DNA from: Sphingopyxis microcysteis
GTDB taxonomy: Bacteria; Pseudomonadota; Alphaproteobacteria; Sphingomonadales; Sphingomonadaceae
Assembly: GCF_012274265.1 (NCBI RefSeq)
Contig: NZ_JAANYY010000002.1
Location: 1,240,001-1,304,000 of the forward strand
Direction: 5' to 3'
DNA: 64,000 bases
The notes beneath the pieces were generated by a model, which had not been told where the DNA came from, made no database searches, and was given only the letters and a program-made list of their open reading frames with translations. A program made the position numbers and the translations under genes. How positions within the stretch are numbered: position 1 is the first letter of the stretch; every line of letters begins with the position of its first letter. Below are positions 33,469 to 43,527 of this stretch, piece by piece.

Positions 33469-34206
33469 ATGAAACACCAAGCAACCCTCCATCGCATGGT
33501 CATGCCGGGGCACATCTGCCCCTATGGCCTCAAGGCAAAACATCTGCTCGAAAGCCGCGGCTTCACCGTCGACGACCGTTGGCTGACGACGCGCGAGGAA
33601 ACCGACGCGTTCAAGGCCGAGCATGGCGTCAAGACGACGCCGCAGACCTTCATCGACGGGGTTCGTATCGGCGGATATGACGATCTGCGTCGCCATTTCG
33701 GGCTGAAGGTCGCCGATCCCGACGCGACGAGCTACACCCCCGTGATCGCATTGTTTGCGATGACCGCGCTGATGGCTCTGGCGACCAGTTTTTCTGTCTA
33801 TGGCACCCCCTTCACCGTCCGCGCCGCGGAATGGTTCATCTCGTTCAGCATGATCGTCCTTGCACTGCTCAAGCTTCAGGACGTCGACAAATTCGCGACG
33901 ATGTTCCTGAATTACGACCTGCTCGCGAAGCGCTGGGTACCCTATGCGAGCATCTATCCCTTTGCCGAAGGGCTGGCTGGCGTGCTGATGACCGCGCATG
34001 CCCTTAATTGGCTGTCGATCCCGATCGCGCTGTTCATCGGCGGCATCGGCGCGGTGTCGGTGTTCAAGGCGGTCTATATCGACCGGCGCGACATCAAATG
34101 CGCCTGTGTCGGCGGCAGCAGCAAGGTGCCATTGGGATTCGTGTCGCTGACCGAGAATGTGATGATGGTGGCGATGGCGCTGTGGATGGCATCGATGGGA
34201 TTCTGA
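33469..34206 (+). CDS. Glutaredoxin-like domain fused to a MauE-type membrane domain
   Basis: A 245-aa fusion. Residues ~1-80 are a glutaredoxin/thioredoxin-like module with CPYGLKAKHLLESRGFTVDD (a single Cys of the usual CPYC), GVKTTPQTFIDGVRIGGYDD (cis-Pro, GSH site). Residues ~95-240 are a four-helix MauE/DoxX-like membrane domain (VIALFAMTALMALATSF, WVPYASIYPFAEGLAGVLM, SIPIALFIGGIGAVSVF). The cytoplasmic loop carries IKCACVGGSSKVPLG, a Cys-x-Cys that could take electrons from the glutaredoxin. The MerR promoter upstream suggests induction by metal or thiol stress. The electron-transfer or metal role is inference. Confidence 0.85.
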   Translation: MKHQATLHRMVMPGHICPYGLKAKHLLESRGFTVDDRWLTTREETDAFKAEHGVKTTPQTFIDGVRIGGYDDLRRHFGLKVADPDATSYTPVIALFAMTALMALATSFSVYGTPFTVRAAEWFISFSMIVLALLKLQDVDKFATMFLNYDLLAKRWVPYASIYPFAEGLAGVLMTAHALNWLSIPIALFIGGIGAVSVFKAVYIDRRDIKCACVGGSSKVPLGFVSLTENVMMVAMALWMASMGF

Positions 34207-34236
34207 TCCGCGCCGCCATCGGCCATTGATGAAAGC

Positions 34237-34290
34237 CATGGCTGGGCTATCGAAGGCTAGCGATTCGCGCGCCAACGGAGCCCAGCCATG
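34237..34290 (+). promoter_or_regulatory. Hairpin that would occlude the phoD ribosome site and start codon
   Basis: A perfect 12-base inverted repeat, CATGGCTGGGCT (34237-34248) and AGCCCAGCCATG (34279-34290), with a 30-base loop. The right arm contains the phoD ATG (34288-34290) and part of its GGAGCC ribosome site. If formed in the mRNA it would block initiation. Confidence 0.55.
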
Positions 34291-35853
34291 TACAACCGCC
34301 GCCACTTCCTTGCCGGGGCGACCCTCGTCGGCCTTGCCGCGCCCGCGATCGTCCGCGCACAGGGCATTTTGCGCGACTTTCCTTTCAAGCTGGGAGTCGC
34401 GGCGGGCGATCCCGCGAGCGACGGCTTCGTCATCTGGACGCGCCTCGCTCCCGAACCGATGGAACGCCACGGCGGCATGCCGCTCACCAATGTGCCGGTC
34501 GAATGGGAAGTCGCGAGCGACACCGGGTTTCGCGACGTCGTGGCCAAGGGCACCGAGCTGGCGCGCCCCGAACTCGCGCACAGCGTCCATGTCGAGGTCG
34601 CAGGGCTGCTGCCCGACCGCCCTTATTATTACCGCTTTACCGCTGCGGGCGAGCGCAGCCTGCGCGGTCGCGCGCGCACCCTGCCCGCGCCCGGCGCCAA
34701 GGTCGACGCGCTGAAATTCGGGGTCGCCGGGTGCCAGCATTTCGAGTCCGGGTATTACGGCGCTTATCGCCACATGGCGCGCGAAGAGCTGGCATTCGTC
34801 TATCATTACGGCGACTTCATTTACGAGTATCAGCAGAATTATCTGTACGACAGCGGCCTGCCGATCCGCCCGGTGCGCCGCTATGAGCAGCGCGCGCTGA
34901 TCGACGTCACCGATTTCCGCGCCGCCTATGCGCAGACCTTGCTCGACATCGACCAGCAGGCGGTGCGCTCGGTCCACGCGCATCTGTCGAGTTTCGACGA
35001 TCATGAGATCATCAACGACTGGGTGTCCGACATCGACAATTGGTCGCTCGACCTGCCCGGCGACGATCCCGACGCACCGTCGCCCGAAGTGTTCATGCTG
35101 AAAAAACAGGCGGCGATGCAAGCGTGGTACGAACATATGCCGGTGCGCAAGGCGCTGTTGCCGCGCGGCGGCATGGTCGCGATGAACCGCGAGTTTCGCT
35201 ATGGCGATCTGATGGCGATGCAGCTGCTCGACACGCGCCAGTATCGCGACGACCAGCCGTGCGGCGACGGGTTCAAACCCGCCTGCCCCGAAGTGTTCGC
35301 CAAGGACGCGCAAGTGCTGGGCCGCGCGCAGGAAGACTGGCTGAACCGTAATCTGGCCAAGGGCGGCGCGACGTGGAACGCGCTGGCGCAGCAGGTGACG
35401 ATGATGTCGCTCGACCGGCGGCGCAAGCCCGACGAGCCGAAGAAGATCGTCAATCTCGACAGCTGGGCGGGCTATGAAGCGCCACGCGAGCGCATATTGT
35501 CGCGGCTGGGCGGGCTGAAGAATTCGATCGTGCTGACCGGTGACGAGCACCAGAATTTCTGCGGCGACCTGGTTCTGAAGGACAAGGTCGTCGGCGCCGA
35601 ATTTGTGGCGACCTCGATCTCCAGCGGCGGCGACGGCAGCGACAGGCGCAACGGCACCGACGAGTTTCTGAAGCTGAACCCCGAACTGAAATTCGCCAAT
35701 GACCAACGCGGCTATCTGGTGTGCGAGGTCGGCCGCGAAGCGTGGCAGACGCATTTCATGGTCGTCGACAAGGTGACGACGCCGGTGAGCACGCTGTCGA
35801 AACGCGCGACGGGCATCGTCGAACGCGACGTTGCCGGGATCAAGATGGCGTGA
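34288..35853 (+). CDS. phoD: Alkaline phosphatase PhoD
   Basis: Tat-exported phosphodiesterase/phosphomonoesterase of the PhoD family, 521 aa. MYNRRHFLAGATLVGLAAP is a textbook twin-arginine signal. The Fn3-like N-terminal domain has LGVAAGDPASDGFVIWTRLA. The metallophosphatase core has KFGVAGCQHFESGYYGAY, VYHYGDFIYEYQQN, SSFDDHEIINDWVSDID (metal ligands) and IVLTGDEHQNFCGDLV. It would release phosphate from nucleic acid or teichoic-type diesters in the periplasm or outside. No Pho box was seen; the start codon lies in a hairpin. Confidence 0.95.
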   Translation: MYNRRHFLAGATLVGLAAPAIVRAQGILRDFPFKLGVAAGDPASDGFVIWTRLAPEPMERHGGMPLTNVPVEWEVASDTGFRDVVAKGTELARPELAHSVHVEVAGLLPDRPYYYRFTAAGERSLRGRARTLPAPGAKVDALKFGVAGCQHFESGYYGAYRHMAREELAFVYHYGDFIYEYQQNYLYDSGLPIRPVRRYEQRALIDVTDFRAAYAQTLLDIDQQAVRSVHAHLSSFDDHEIINDWVSDIDNWSLDLPGDDPDAPSPEVFMLKKQAAMQAWYEHMPVRKALLPRGGMVAMNREFRYGDLMAMQLLDTRQYRDDQPCGDGFKPACPEVFAKDAQVLGRAQEDWLNRNLAKGGATWNALAQQVTMMSLDRRRKPDEPKKIVNLDSWAGYEAPRERILSRLGGLKNSIVLTGDEHQNFCGDLVLKDKVVGAEFVATSISSGGDGSDRRNGTDEFLKLNPELKFANDQRGYLVCEVGREAWQTHFMVVDKVTTPVSTLSKRATGIVERDVAGIKMA

Positions 35854-35895
35854 CGTGTCGCCGGGCGGTCTCATCGCTGTCATAGCGGATCGCGC

Positions 35896-37086
35896 ATGAC
35901 GCGCCTGTATCTCTTGCTGCTCGCCCTCTGCCTGCCCTTTGCCGCGCGGGCGCAGGAAGGCGAGCGCCCGCCGGTCACGATCCTGATCTCGATCGACGGG
36001 TTCCGCGCCGATTATCTCGATCGCGGGATCACCCCCCACCTGTCGCGGCTCGCGGCCGAAGGGGCGCGCGGCAAGCTGCGCCCGTCGTTCCCGACCAAGA
36101 CCTTTCCCAATCATTACGCGATGGTCACCGGCAAGCGCCCTGACAAGCATGGCATCGTCGGCAACAATATGATCGACCCGCGGCGACCCGGCGAGAAGTT
36201 CAGCCTGGGCGACCCGAAACAGTCCCTCGATCCCTTCTGGTGGGATCAGGCCGAACCCGCGTGGGTGACCGCGGAAAAGGCGGGGGTGCGCAGCGCGACG
36301 ATGTTCTGGCCGGGCAGCGAGGTTGCGATCGGCGGCACACGGCCCGCCGACTGGCTGCGCTATGACCGGCATGTCGGCTATGAACAGCGGATCGCAACGA
36401 TACTCGACTGGATGCGCCGTCCCGCCGCAATCCGCCCGGCGTTCGTCACCCTTTACTTTGAAGCGGTCGACGACGCGGGACACCGTTTCGGCCCCGACAG
36501 CGCGGAAGTGAACGCCGCAATCGCCGACGTCGACGGCCGCATCGGCAAGCTGGTTGCCGGGCTCGCAGACCTCGGCCAACCCGCCCGGCTGCTGATCGTC
36601 GCCGATCATGGCATGCGCGCGACCGACGAAAGCCGGGTGATCCAGCTCGCCGACCTGATCGACCTCGCCAGCATCATCGCGGTCGAGACCGGCCCCTACG
36701 CCGCGATCGAGCCCGCCGCCGGGACCGACGACCGCGTCGCGCAGGTGTTGCTGAAACCGCACGCGCATATGACGTGCTATCGCCGCGAGGAGCTGCCGAA
36801 GCAGCTCCACTATGGCCGCAACCCGCGCGTCGCGGCGATCATCTGCATCGCCGGGCCGGGCTGGTCGATCCTCGCCGGTCCGCCCTGGCCGGTGAAGGGC
36901 GGCGCGCACGGTTATGACAATCGCGATCCCGAAATGCTGGCGCTGTTCATCGCGCATGGCAGCGGACTGTCGGGTGATGTCGGCACGGTCGACAATATCG
37001 AGGTCTATCCGCTGCTGATGGCGTTGCTCGGCGTGCCGCCGCTTGCCAGCGATGCGGCGGGGGTTCTGGCGCAGCGGCGCCGCTGA
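35896..37086 (+). CDS. Nucleotide pyrophosphatase/phosphodiesterase (alkaline phosphodiesterase I, NPP family)
   Basis: A 396-aa exported member of the alkaline phosphatase superfamily. The signal peptide is RLYLLLLALCLPFAARAQ. The metal site and nucleophile are in TILISIDGFRADYLDRGITP and FPTKTFPNHYAMVTGKRPDK (catalytic Thr near residue 60), with LYFEAVDDAGHRFGPDSAEV (metal-binding Asp/His), LLIVADHGM and GAHGYDNRDPEMLALFIAHG completing it. NPP enzymes hydrolyse nucleotide pyrophosphates or diesters, fitting the nearby PhoD and PhoX in extracellular phosphate recovery. It ends three bases from mutL, tail to tail. Confidence 0.92.
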   Translation: MTRLYLLLLALCLPFAARAQEGERPPVTILISIDGFRADYLDRGITPHLSRLAAEGARGKLRPSFPTKTFPNHYAMVTGKRPDKHGIVGNNMIDPRRPGEKFSLGDPKQSLDPFWWDQAEPAWVTAEKAGVRSATMFWPGSEVAIGGTRPADWLRYDRHVGYEQRIATILDWMRRPAAIRPAFVTLYFEAVDDAGHRFGPDSAEVNAAIADVDGRIGKLVAGLADLGQPARLLIVADHGMRATDESRVIQLADLIDLASIIAVETGPYAAIEPAAGTDDRVAQVLLKPHAHMTCYRREELPKQLHYGRNPRVAAIICIAGPGWSILAGPPWPVKGGAHGYDNRDPEMLALFIAHGSGLSGDVGTVDNIEVYPLLMALLGVPPLASDAAGVLAQRRR

Positions 37087-37089
37087 CGG

Positions 37090-38913
37090 CTATTTGCGAC
37101 CGAACAGCTTCTCTACATCGTCCATCGCCAGTTTCACCCAGGTCGGGCGGCCGTGGTTGCACTGGCCCGAATGCGGGGTGATCTCCATCGTGCGGAGCAG
37201 CGCGTTCATTTCGGCGACGCTGAGCGTGCGACCGGCGCGGACCGAGCCGTGGCAGGCCATGGTGGCGGCGACCAGTTCGAGCCGCTCGTTGAGCCCCAGC
37301 GCCGCGTCATAGCCCGCCAGATCGTCGGCAATGTCGGTGACCAGCTTGTGGCAATCGATCGCGCCCAACATCGCCGGGGTGGCGCGGACCATCACCGCGG
37401 CGGGGCCGAAGCGTTCGAGCTCCACCCCGAGCGCCATAAGCTGTGCCGCCGCGGCCTCGAGCCGGTCGCAGGCGGGTTCGTCGAGTTCGACGACCTCGGG
37501 GAGCAGCAGGCCTTGGCTTGGCACCGCCTGCCCGCTCATCCCGCGGCGGAGTTGTTCGAGCACGAGGCGTTCGTGTGCGGCGTGCTGGTCGACGATGACC
37601 AGCCCGTCCTCGGCCTCCGCCACGATATAGGTTTTCGCGATCTGGCCGCGCGCGATGCCGAGCGGATGCGCGTCGGCGTGTGGCACCGGGGCGGTCGCGG
37701 CCTCGGCGCGGCCGATCGGCAGTGCGTCTCGCGGCGGCGCGAAATCAACGGTGCGGTCGCGCACCAGCGCATGGGTGGCGGGATCGGTGTCGGCACCGAA
37801 CAGGTGCGTCGCGGGGGCATGCGGATGGGGGTAGTGCGCGGCAAATAGCGTCGGCGCGGGCGCAGCCGGTGCAACCGGCTCCTGCTGCCACGCCGCCAGC
37901 GCCGCCTCGGCGGGGCGCTGGACGCTGCGAAAGCCATGCTCGTCGAGCGCGCGGCGGAGGCCGCCGACGATCATCCCGCGGATCAGCTGCGGATCGCGAA
38001 AGCGGACCTCCGTCTTCGCCGGGTGGACATTCACATCAACCTCGCCGCCGGGAACGTCGAGAAACAGCGCGACGACCGGATGACGATCGCGCGCGAGCAG
38101 GTCGGCATAGGCGCCGCGCAGCGCCCCGACGAGCAGCCGGTCCTTAACCGGGCGCCCGTTGACGAACAGATATTGATGGTCGGCGATGCCGCGATTGTAG
38201 GTCGGCAGGCTGATGACGCCGCCGATGTGCACGCCGCCGCGATCCAGATCGACCCCGATGCTGTTTGCCGCCAGATCGCGCTGCGTCAGCGCCGCGACGC
38301 GGCTCAATTGATCCTGTCCGCCCTGCACGTCGAGCACGCGCCGCCCGTCATGCTCGACGACGAACCCAACGTCGGGACGCGCCATCGCCAGCCGCTTCAC
38401 GACGTCGAGGCAGGCGGCATATTCGCTGCGCGCGCTGCGCAGGAATTTACGCCGCGCCGGGACGCGCGCGAACAGATCCTCGACCAGCACGCGCGTGCCG
38501 TGCGACAGCGCCGCCGGTCCTTCGGCCACCACCGCGCCATTGTCGACCACGCGCCGCCAGCCGTCGCCGCCCGCGACCCGGCTGTCGAGCGTCAGCCGCG
38601 CGACGCTGGCGATCGACGGCAGCGCCTCGCCGCGAAAACCCAGCGTGGTGACATCCTCGATCGCGTCGTCGGGCAGCTTCGAGGTCGCATGGCGTTCGAG
38701 CGCCAGCGCCATGTCGGCAGCGGTCATGCCGCAGCCGTCATCCTCAACCTCCAGCCGCGAAATTCCGCCCTCGGCGATTCGCACCGAAATGCGACTCGCA
38801 CCGGCGTCGATGGCGTTTTCGACCAGTTCTTTCAGCGCCGCGGCGGGTCTTTCGACCACTTCACCGGCTGCGATCCGATTTACCAGCGTTTCGGGCAGGC
38901 GACGTATTGACAT
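37090..38913 (-). CDS. mutL: DNA mismatch repair protein MutL, with endonuclease motif
   Basis: Matchmaker ATPase of mismatch repair, 607 aa. The GHKL ATPase part has LPETLVNRIAAGEVVERPAA, LVENAIDAGASRISV and TLGFRGEALPSIASV. The C-terminal dimerisation domain carries DQHAAHERLVLE, an intact DQHA-x2-E-x4-E metal motif, plus MACHGSVRAG and CNHGRPTWV. MutL proteins with this motif nick DNA themselves, as in bacteria without MutH, so repair here is probably methyl-independent. ATG 38913 gives the conserved MSIRRLPE start. Confidence 0.97.
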   Translation of the reverse strand: MSIRRLPETLVNRIAAGEVVERPAAALKELVENAIDAGASRISVRIAEGGISRLEVEDDGCGMTAADMALALERHATSKLPDDAIEDVTTLGFRGEALPSIASVARLTLDSRVAGGDGWRRVVDNGAVVAEGPAALSHGTRVLVEDLFARVPARRKFLRSARSEYAACLDVVKRLAMARPDVGFVVEHDGRRVLDVQGGQDQLSRVAALTQRDLAANSIGVDLDRGGVHIGGVISLPTYNRGIADHQYLFVNGRPVKDRLLVGALRGAYADLLARDRHPVVALFLDVPGGEVDVNVHPAKTEVRFRDPQLIRGMIVGGLRRALDEHGFRSVQRPAEAALAAWQQEPVAPAAPAPTLFAAHYPHPHAPATHLFGADTDPATHALVRDRTVDFAPPRDALPIGRAEAATAPVPHADAHPLGIARGQIAKTYIVAEAEDGLVIVDQHAAHERLVLEQLRRGMSGQAVPSQGLLLPEVVELDEPACDRLEAAAAQLMALGVELERFGPAAVMVRATPAMLGAIDCHKLVTDIADDLAGYDAALGLNERLELVAATMACHGSVRAGRTLSVAEMNALLRTMEITPHSGQCNHGRPTWVKLAMDDVEKLFGRK

Positions 38914-39077
38914 GACGCCTGTCCTAGCGCAGTCGGACGCAAATCGCGACCCACCCGCACAGCCTTATCATATTGTCCAGCCAGCCCCCGTCGGCCGAGC
39001 CGGAATCTCTCCCTGATTGGTCCTGTCCCCGGTCGGGCGCGCGGGTTCAATGACGACGGCGGCGCGCCCTTCCCTGA

Positions 39078-40157
<1,080 letters not shown>

Positions 40158-40174
40158 TCGGGTAAAGACGCTTC

Positions 40175-41080
40175 ATGGTCCGCCCGGTACATCGACGTCC
40201 GGGGCAATCCCGAAAGGCCCAGTACAGCCTGTTCGCGGCCTATGTCATCGCGGTGACGGGGGCCGTCGCCGGGCTGCTTCTGGCGATCCTGTCGGTCGTT
40301 GACCCCGTTGGCTTTGCCCAGCTTCGCCTGGCAAGCCAGGAAATCACCGCGCCGGTGGCGCGCGTGTCGCGGTCGGTGATCGGGTCGATTTCGGGCATCG
40401 ACGATAGCGTCGGCGCCTATGTCAGCGCCGGATCGCAGAACCGGCGGCTGCGCAGCGAGCTGGCCGAAACACGCCGTGAACTGGTCGCCACCAGCACCTT
40501 GCAGGAAGAGAACCGCCAGTTGAAGGCGCTGCTCAAATTGCAGGAAACCGACAAGACCGCGCTCGCCAACGGCTATCTCCTCACCTCGACCTCGACGAGC
40601 AGCAAGCGCATCGCGCTGCTCAGCATCGGGCGCAATCTGGGGGTCGCCGCAGGCCAGCCGGTGCGCGGCGCCGACGGGCTGATCGGGCGCGTGTTGAGTA
40701 GCGGCCCTTCGGTGTCGCAGGTGCTGCTGCTGACCGACGTCGACAATATCGTCCCCGTCCGCCGCGCGCGCGACGGCCTGCCCGCGCTGGCCTATGGCCG
40801 CGGCAATGGCGATCTCGACGTGCGCACCCTCAACATCGCCAACAACCCGTTCAAGCCCGGCGACATATTGGTCACGTCGGGGACCGGCGGCCTTTATCCG
40901 CCGAATATCCCGGTCGCGATCGTCGTGCGGCGACAGGATGACGGGGCGTTGGCGCGCCCGCTCGCCGACCCCGGCAAGGTCGATGCGGTGTCGGTGCTGC
41001 GCCCCTACACCCCCGACAATATCGAGGCCCAACCCGCCCCTGCCCCGCCGCCCCCAACTGCCGCAGGCCCCACCCCATGA
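40175..41080 (+). CDS. mreC: Rod shape-determining protein MreC
   Basis: Bitopic elongasome protein, 301 aa. It has a short cytoplasmic N-terminus, one membrane segment (YVIAVTGAVAGLLLAILSVV), a periplasmic coiled coil (NRRLRSELAETRRELVATST through LQEENRQLKALLKLQE) and two beta domains with GADGLIGRVLSSGPSVSQVL and LVTSGTGGLYPPNIPVAIV. A Pro/Ala tail (AQPAPAPPPPTAAGPTP) follows, as in many alphaproteobacteria. The stop overlaps mreD by four bases. Confidence 0.96.
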   Translation: MVRPVHRRPGQSRKAQYSLFAAYVIAVTGAVAGLLLAILSVVDPVGFAQLRLASQEITAPVARVSRSVIGSISGIDDSVGAYVSAGSQNRRLRSELAETRRELVATSTLQEENRQLKALLKLQETDKTALANGYLLTSTSTSSKRIALLSIGRNLGVAAGQPVRGADGLIGRVLSSGPSVSQVLLLTDVDNIVPVRRARDGLPALAYGRGNGDLDVRTLNIANNPFKPGDILVTSGTGGLYPPNIPVAIVVRRQDDGALARPLADPGKVDAVSVLRPYTPDNIEAQPAPAPPPPTAAGPTP

Positions 41081-41601
41081 ACAACCGCGCCGCGCCGCGT
41101 TTGGGCGAACCGGCTTCGCTGTGGCGCATGCGGATCGTGCCGGTGGCGACCGTGATGATCGCTTCGGCGCTGCCGCTGATGTTGCCGCTCGTCGCCAACT
41201 CGCCGGTGCTGCCACCGCTTGGGCTGCTGTTTTTCCTCTGCTGGCAATTGCTGCGCACCGAAATGTGGCCGGTGTGGATCGGCCTGCCGCTGGGGCTGTG
41301 GGACGATCTGTTCAGCGGCCAGCCGATCGGCACTGCGGTCGGGCTGTGGACGCTCGCCAGCATCGCGATCCATTATTCGTCGCAGCGCATCTATTGGCGC
41401 GGTTTTCTGCACGATTGGGCGATTGCAGCCTTGCTGATCGCGGTTATCCAGTCGCTGGCGGCGCTGATCGTTCATCCGAGCGCGGCGACGGGACGCGTGC
41501 TGGGGCTGGTCGTGCCGCAGATCGTCATCTCGGCGCTGCTGGTGCCGCTGTTCATGCGGCTGACCGGCAAGTTTGACAATTTCCGCCTGAAACGCCGATA
41601 A
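41077..41601 (+). CDS. mreD: Rod shape-determining protein MreD
   Basis: A 174-aa polytopic inner-membrane protein with about five hydrophobic segments (VPVATVMIASALPLMLPLV, LGLLFFLCWQLLRTEMWPVW, AIAALLIAVIQSLAALIV, VPQIVISALLVPLFMRL). PLGLWDDLFSGQPIGTAVGL is the recognisable MreD block. It overlaps mreC (ATGA) and is followed 18 bases later by the PBP2 gene. Confidence 0.93.
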   Translation: MNNRAAPRLGEPASLWRMRIVPVATVMIASALPLMLPLVANSPVLPPLGLLFFLCWQLLRTEMWPVWIGLPLGLWDDLFSGQPIGTAVGLWTLASIAIHYSSQRIYWRGFLHDWAIAALLIAVIQSLAALIVHPSAATGRVLGLVVPQIVISALLVPLFMRLTGKFDNFRLKRR

Positions 41602-41619
41602 TCGCCTTAGTCAGAAGCA

Positions 41620-43527
41620 ATGCCGCGCAAGAACCCACCCATTACCGAAGCCTGGAGGGGTATTACCTTCACCCGCCGCGCGCTGGTTGTCGGCGGCGCG
41701 CAGGCGGCGGTCGGGCTCGCGCTGGCGGCGCGCATGACCTATATCTCGGTCATCGACAATGATCGTTATGTGCTGGAATCGGAAAGCAACCGCGTCAACC
41801 TGACGCTCATCCCGCCGCGTCGCGGCTGGATCGTCGATCGCCATGGCAAGGCGCTGGCCAACAATCGCGTCTCGCTGCGTATCGACATCATCCCCGACCG
41901 CCTGCACAATCGCGACTTCGTGCTCGGCCAGCTGCGAACCTTGTTGCGCCTCGACGGCGACACGATGGAGCGGATCAACCGCGATCTGAAAGCCGCATCG
42001 GGGTTTCAGCCGGTCGCGGTGGCCGAAGACATGAGCGAAGCCGAATATGCCTCGATCCTCGTCCGCCTGCCCGAGCTGCCGGGCATCGCGCCGCAGCGCG
42101 GCTTTGCCCGCAATTATCCGACCGGCGCGGCGGTCGGCCATCTGATCGGCTATGTCGGGGCACCGAATGCCGAGGAATATCAGAAGGCGAAGGATCCGCT
42201 GTACATCACGCCCGGGTACAAGATCGGCAAGGATGGGCTGGAGAAATATTTCCAGCCGATGCTGAAGGGCAAGCCGGGCGCGCGGCGCGTCGAGGTGACC
42301 GCGCGCGGCAAGATCGTCCGCGATCTCGAAACCCAGACGGACGTGCAGGGCAAGACCGTCCACCTGACGATCGACGCCGACTTGCAGGAATATGCGGCGC
42401 GCCGGATGGGCCGCGAATCGGGCGCGGTCGTCGTTATCGACTGCCTGACCGGCGACATCCTGTCGTTCATATCGATGCCGAGCTTCGATCCGAACAGCTT
42501 TTCGGATGGGATCAGCAACAGCGAATATAGCTGGCTGCGCGCCGACGATCACCAGCCGCTGATCAACAAGGCGACGCGCGGGCTCTATCCCCCCGGATCG
42601 ACGCTGAAACCGATGGCGGCGATCGCCGCGGTCCAGCATGGCGTCGACCCCGGCGAACGGCACACCTGCATCGGCGGTTATCGGCTCGGCAGCCGCTTCT
42701 TTCGCTGCCTCGGCACGCACGGCAGCGTCGACATGGCGACCGCGATCGAAAAAAGCTGCAACAGCTATTTCTACTGGCTGGCGCACCGGCTGGGCTATGA
42801 CGCGATGGCACCCACCGCCAAGCTGCTCGGGCTAGGCGAGGAATTTCAGCTGGCGGGCAGCAACCAGCGGTACGGCACCATCCCCGACAGCGCGTGGAAG
42901 ATGCGCCGGTACGACCAGAAATGGTCGGCGTCGGATTCGCTGAACGCCGTGATCGGCCAAGGCTATGTCAGCGTCAATCCGCTGCAACTGGCGGTGATGA
43001 CGGCGCGGATCGCGTCGGGGCGGCGGCTGTATCCGCGTCTGATCAACCGCGAATTTCGCAACGAACTGCTGCCATTTTCGGCCGAGGCGCTGGCCGTTGC
43101 GCGTTCGGGTATGGACCGCGTCGTCAACGGCGCGGGTACCGCAGTGCGCAGCCGCCTGCCGCTCGACGGCATCACCATGGGCGGCAAGACCGGCACGGCG
43201 CAGGTGCGCGGCCTTGCCTCGGGCTCGCGCGGTCAGAGCGGCGCGTGGAAATATCGCGACCACGGCCTGTTCGTCTGCTTCGCGCCGGTCGAAAACCCGC
43301 GTTATGCCGCATCGGTGGTCATCGAGCATGGCATGGGCGGATCGCGCGCCGCAGCGCCGATCGCCAAGGACATCTTCACCTTCCTCTACGACCGCGAAAA
43401 GGCAATGGAAGCGCTGGAGACGTTCGAGGCTGGCTGGGGCGGCAATATCAAGGAGCGGATGGACCGCGACTATGCCGCGTGGAAATCGGGCGCGTCGAGC
43501 GATCCCAATCCGGAGCTGCCACAATGA
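41620..43527 (+). CDS. mrdA: Penicillin-binding protein 2 (elongation transpeptidase)
   Basis: Class B PBP that cross-links peptidoglycan during cell elongation together with RodA. 635 aa with an N-terminal membrane anchor (RRALVVGGAQAAVGLALAAR). The pedestal has NRVNLTLIPPRRGWIVDRHG. The transpeptidase motifs are SxxK in YPPGSTLKPMAAIAA (~residue 328), SxN in AIEKSCNSYFYWLAHRLG and KTG in GGKTGTAQVRG. TAIEKSCNS with the lipid-anchored side loop is as in other PBP2 proteins. The last bases overlap the rodA start (ATGA). Confidence 0.97.
   Translation: MPRKNPPITEAWRGITFTRRALVVGGAQAAVGLALAARMTYISVIDNDRYVLESESNRVNLTLIPPRRGWIVDRHGKALANNRVSLRIDIIPDRLHNRDFVLGQLRTLLRLDGDTMERINRDLKAASGFQPVAVAEDMSEAEYASILVRLPELPGIAPQRGFARNYPTGAAVGHLIGYVGAPNAEEYQKAKDPLYITPGYKIGKDGLEKYFQPMLKGKPGARRVEVTARGKIVRDLETQTDVQGKTVHLTIDADLQEYAARRMGRESGAVVVIDCLTGDILSFISMPSFDPNSFSDGISNSEYSWLRADDHQPLINKATRGLYPPGSTLKPMAAIAAVQHGVDPGERHTCIGGYRLGSRFFRCLGTHGSVDMATAIEKSCNSYFYWLAHRLGYDAMAPTAKLLGLGEEFQLAGSNQRYGTIPDSAWKMRRYDQKWSASDSLNAVIGQGYVSVNPLQLAVMTARIASGRRLYPRLINREFRNELLPFSAEALAVARSGMDRVVNGAGTAVRSRLPLDGITMGGKTGTAQVRGLASGSRGQSGAWKYRDHGLFVCFAPVENPRYAASVVIEHGMGGSRAAAPIAKDIFTFLYDREKAMEALETFEAGWGGNIKERMDRDYAAWKSGASSDPNPELPQ

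Noticed and set aside
33427-36957. Very long open frame on the minus strand continuing upstream of merR, antisense to the fusion protein, phoD and the phosphodiesterase
   Set aside because: The opposite strand has three well-supported genes with catalytic motifs; open antisense frames are expected in GC-rich DNA, and the merR family N-terminus begins at ATG 33426.
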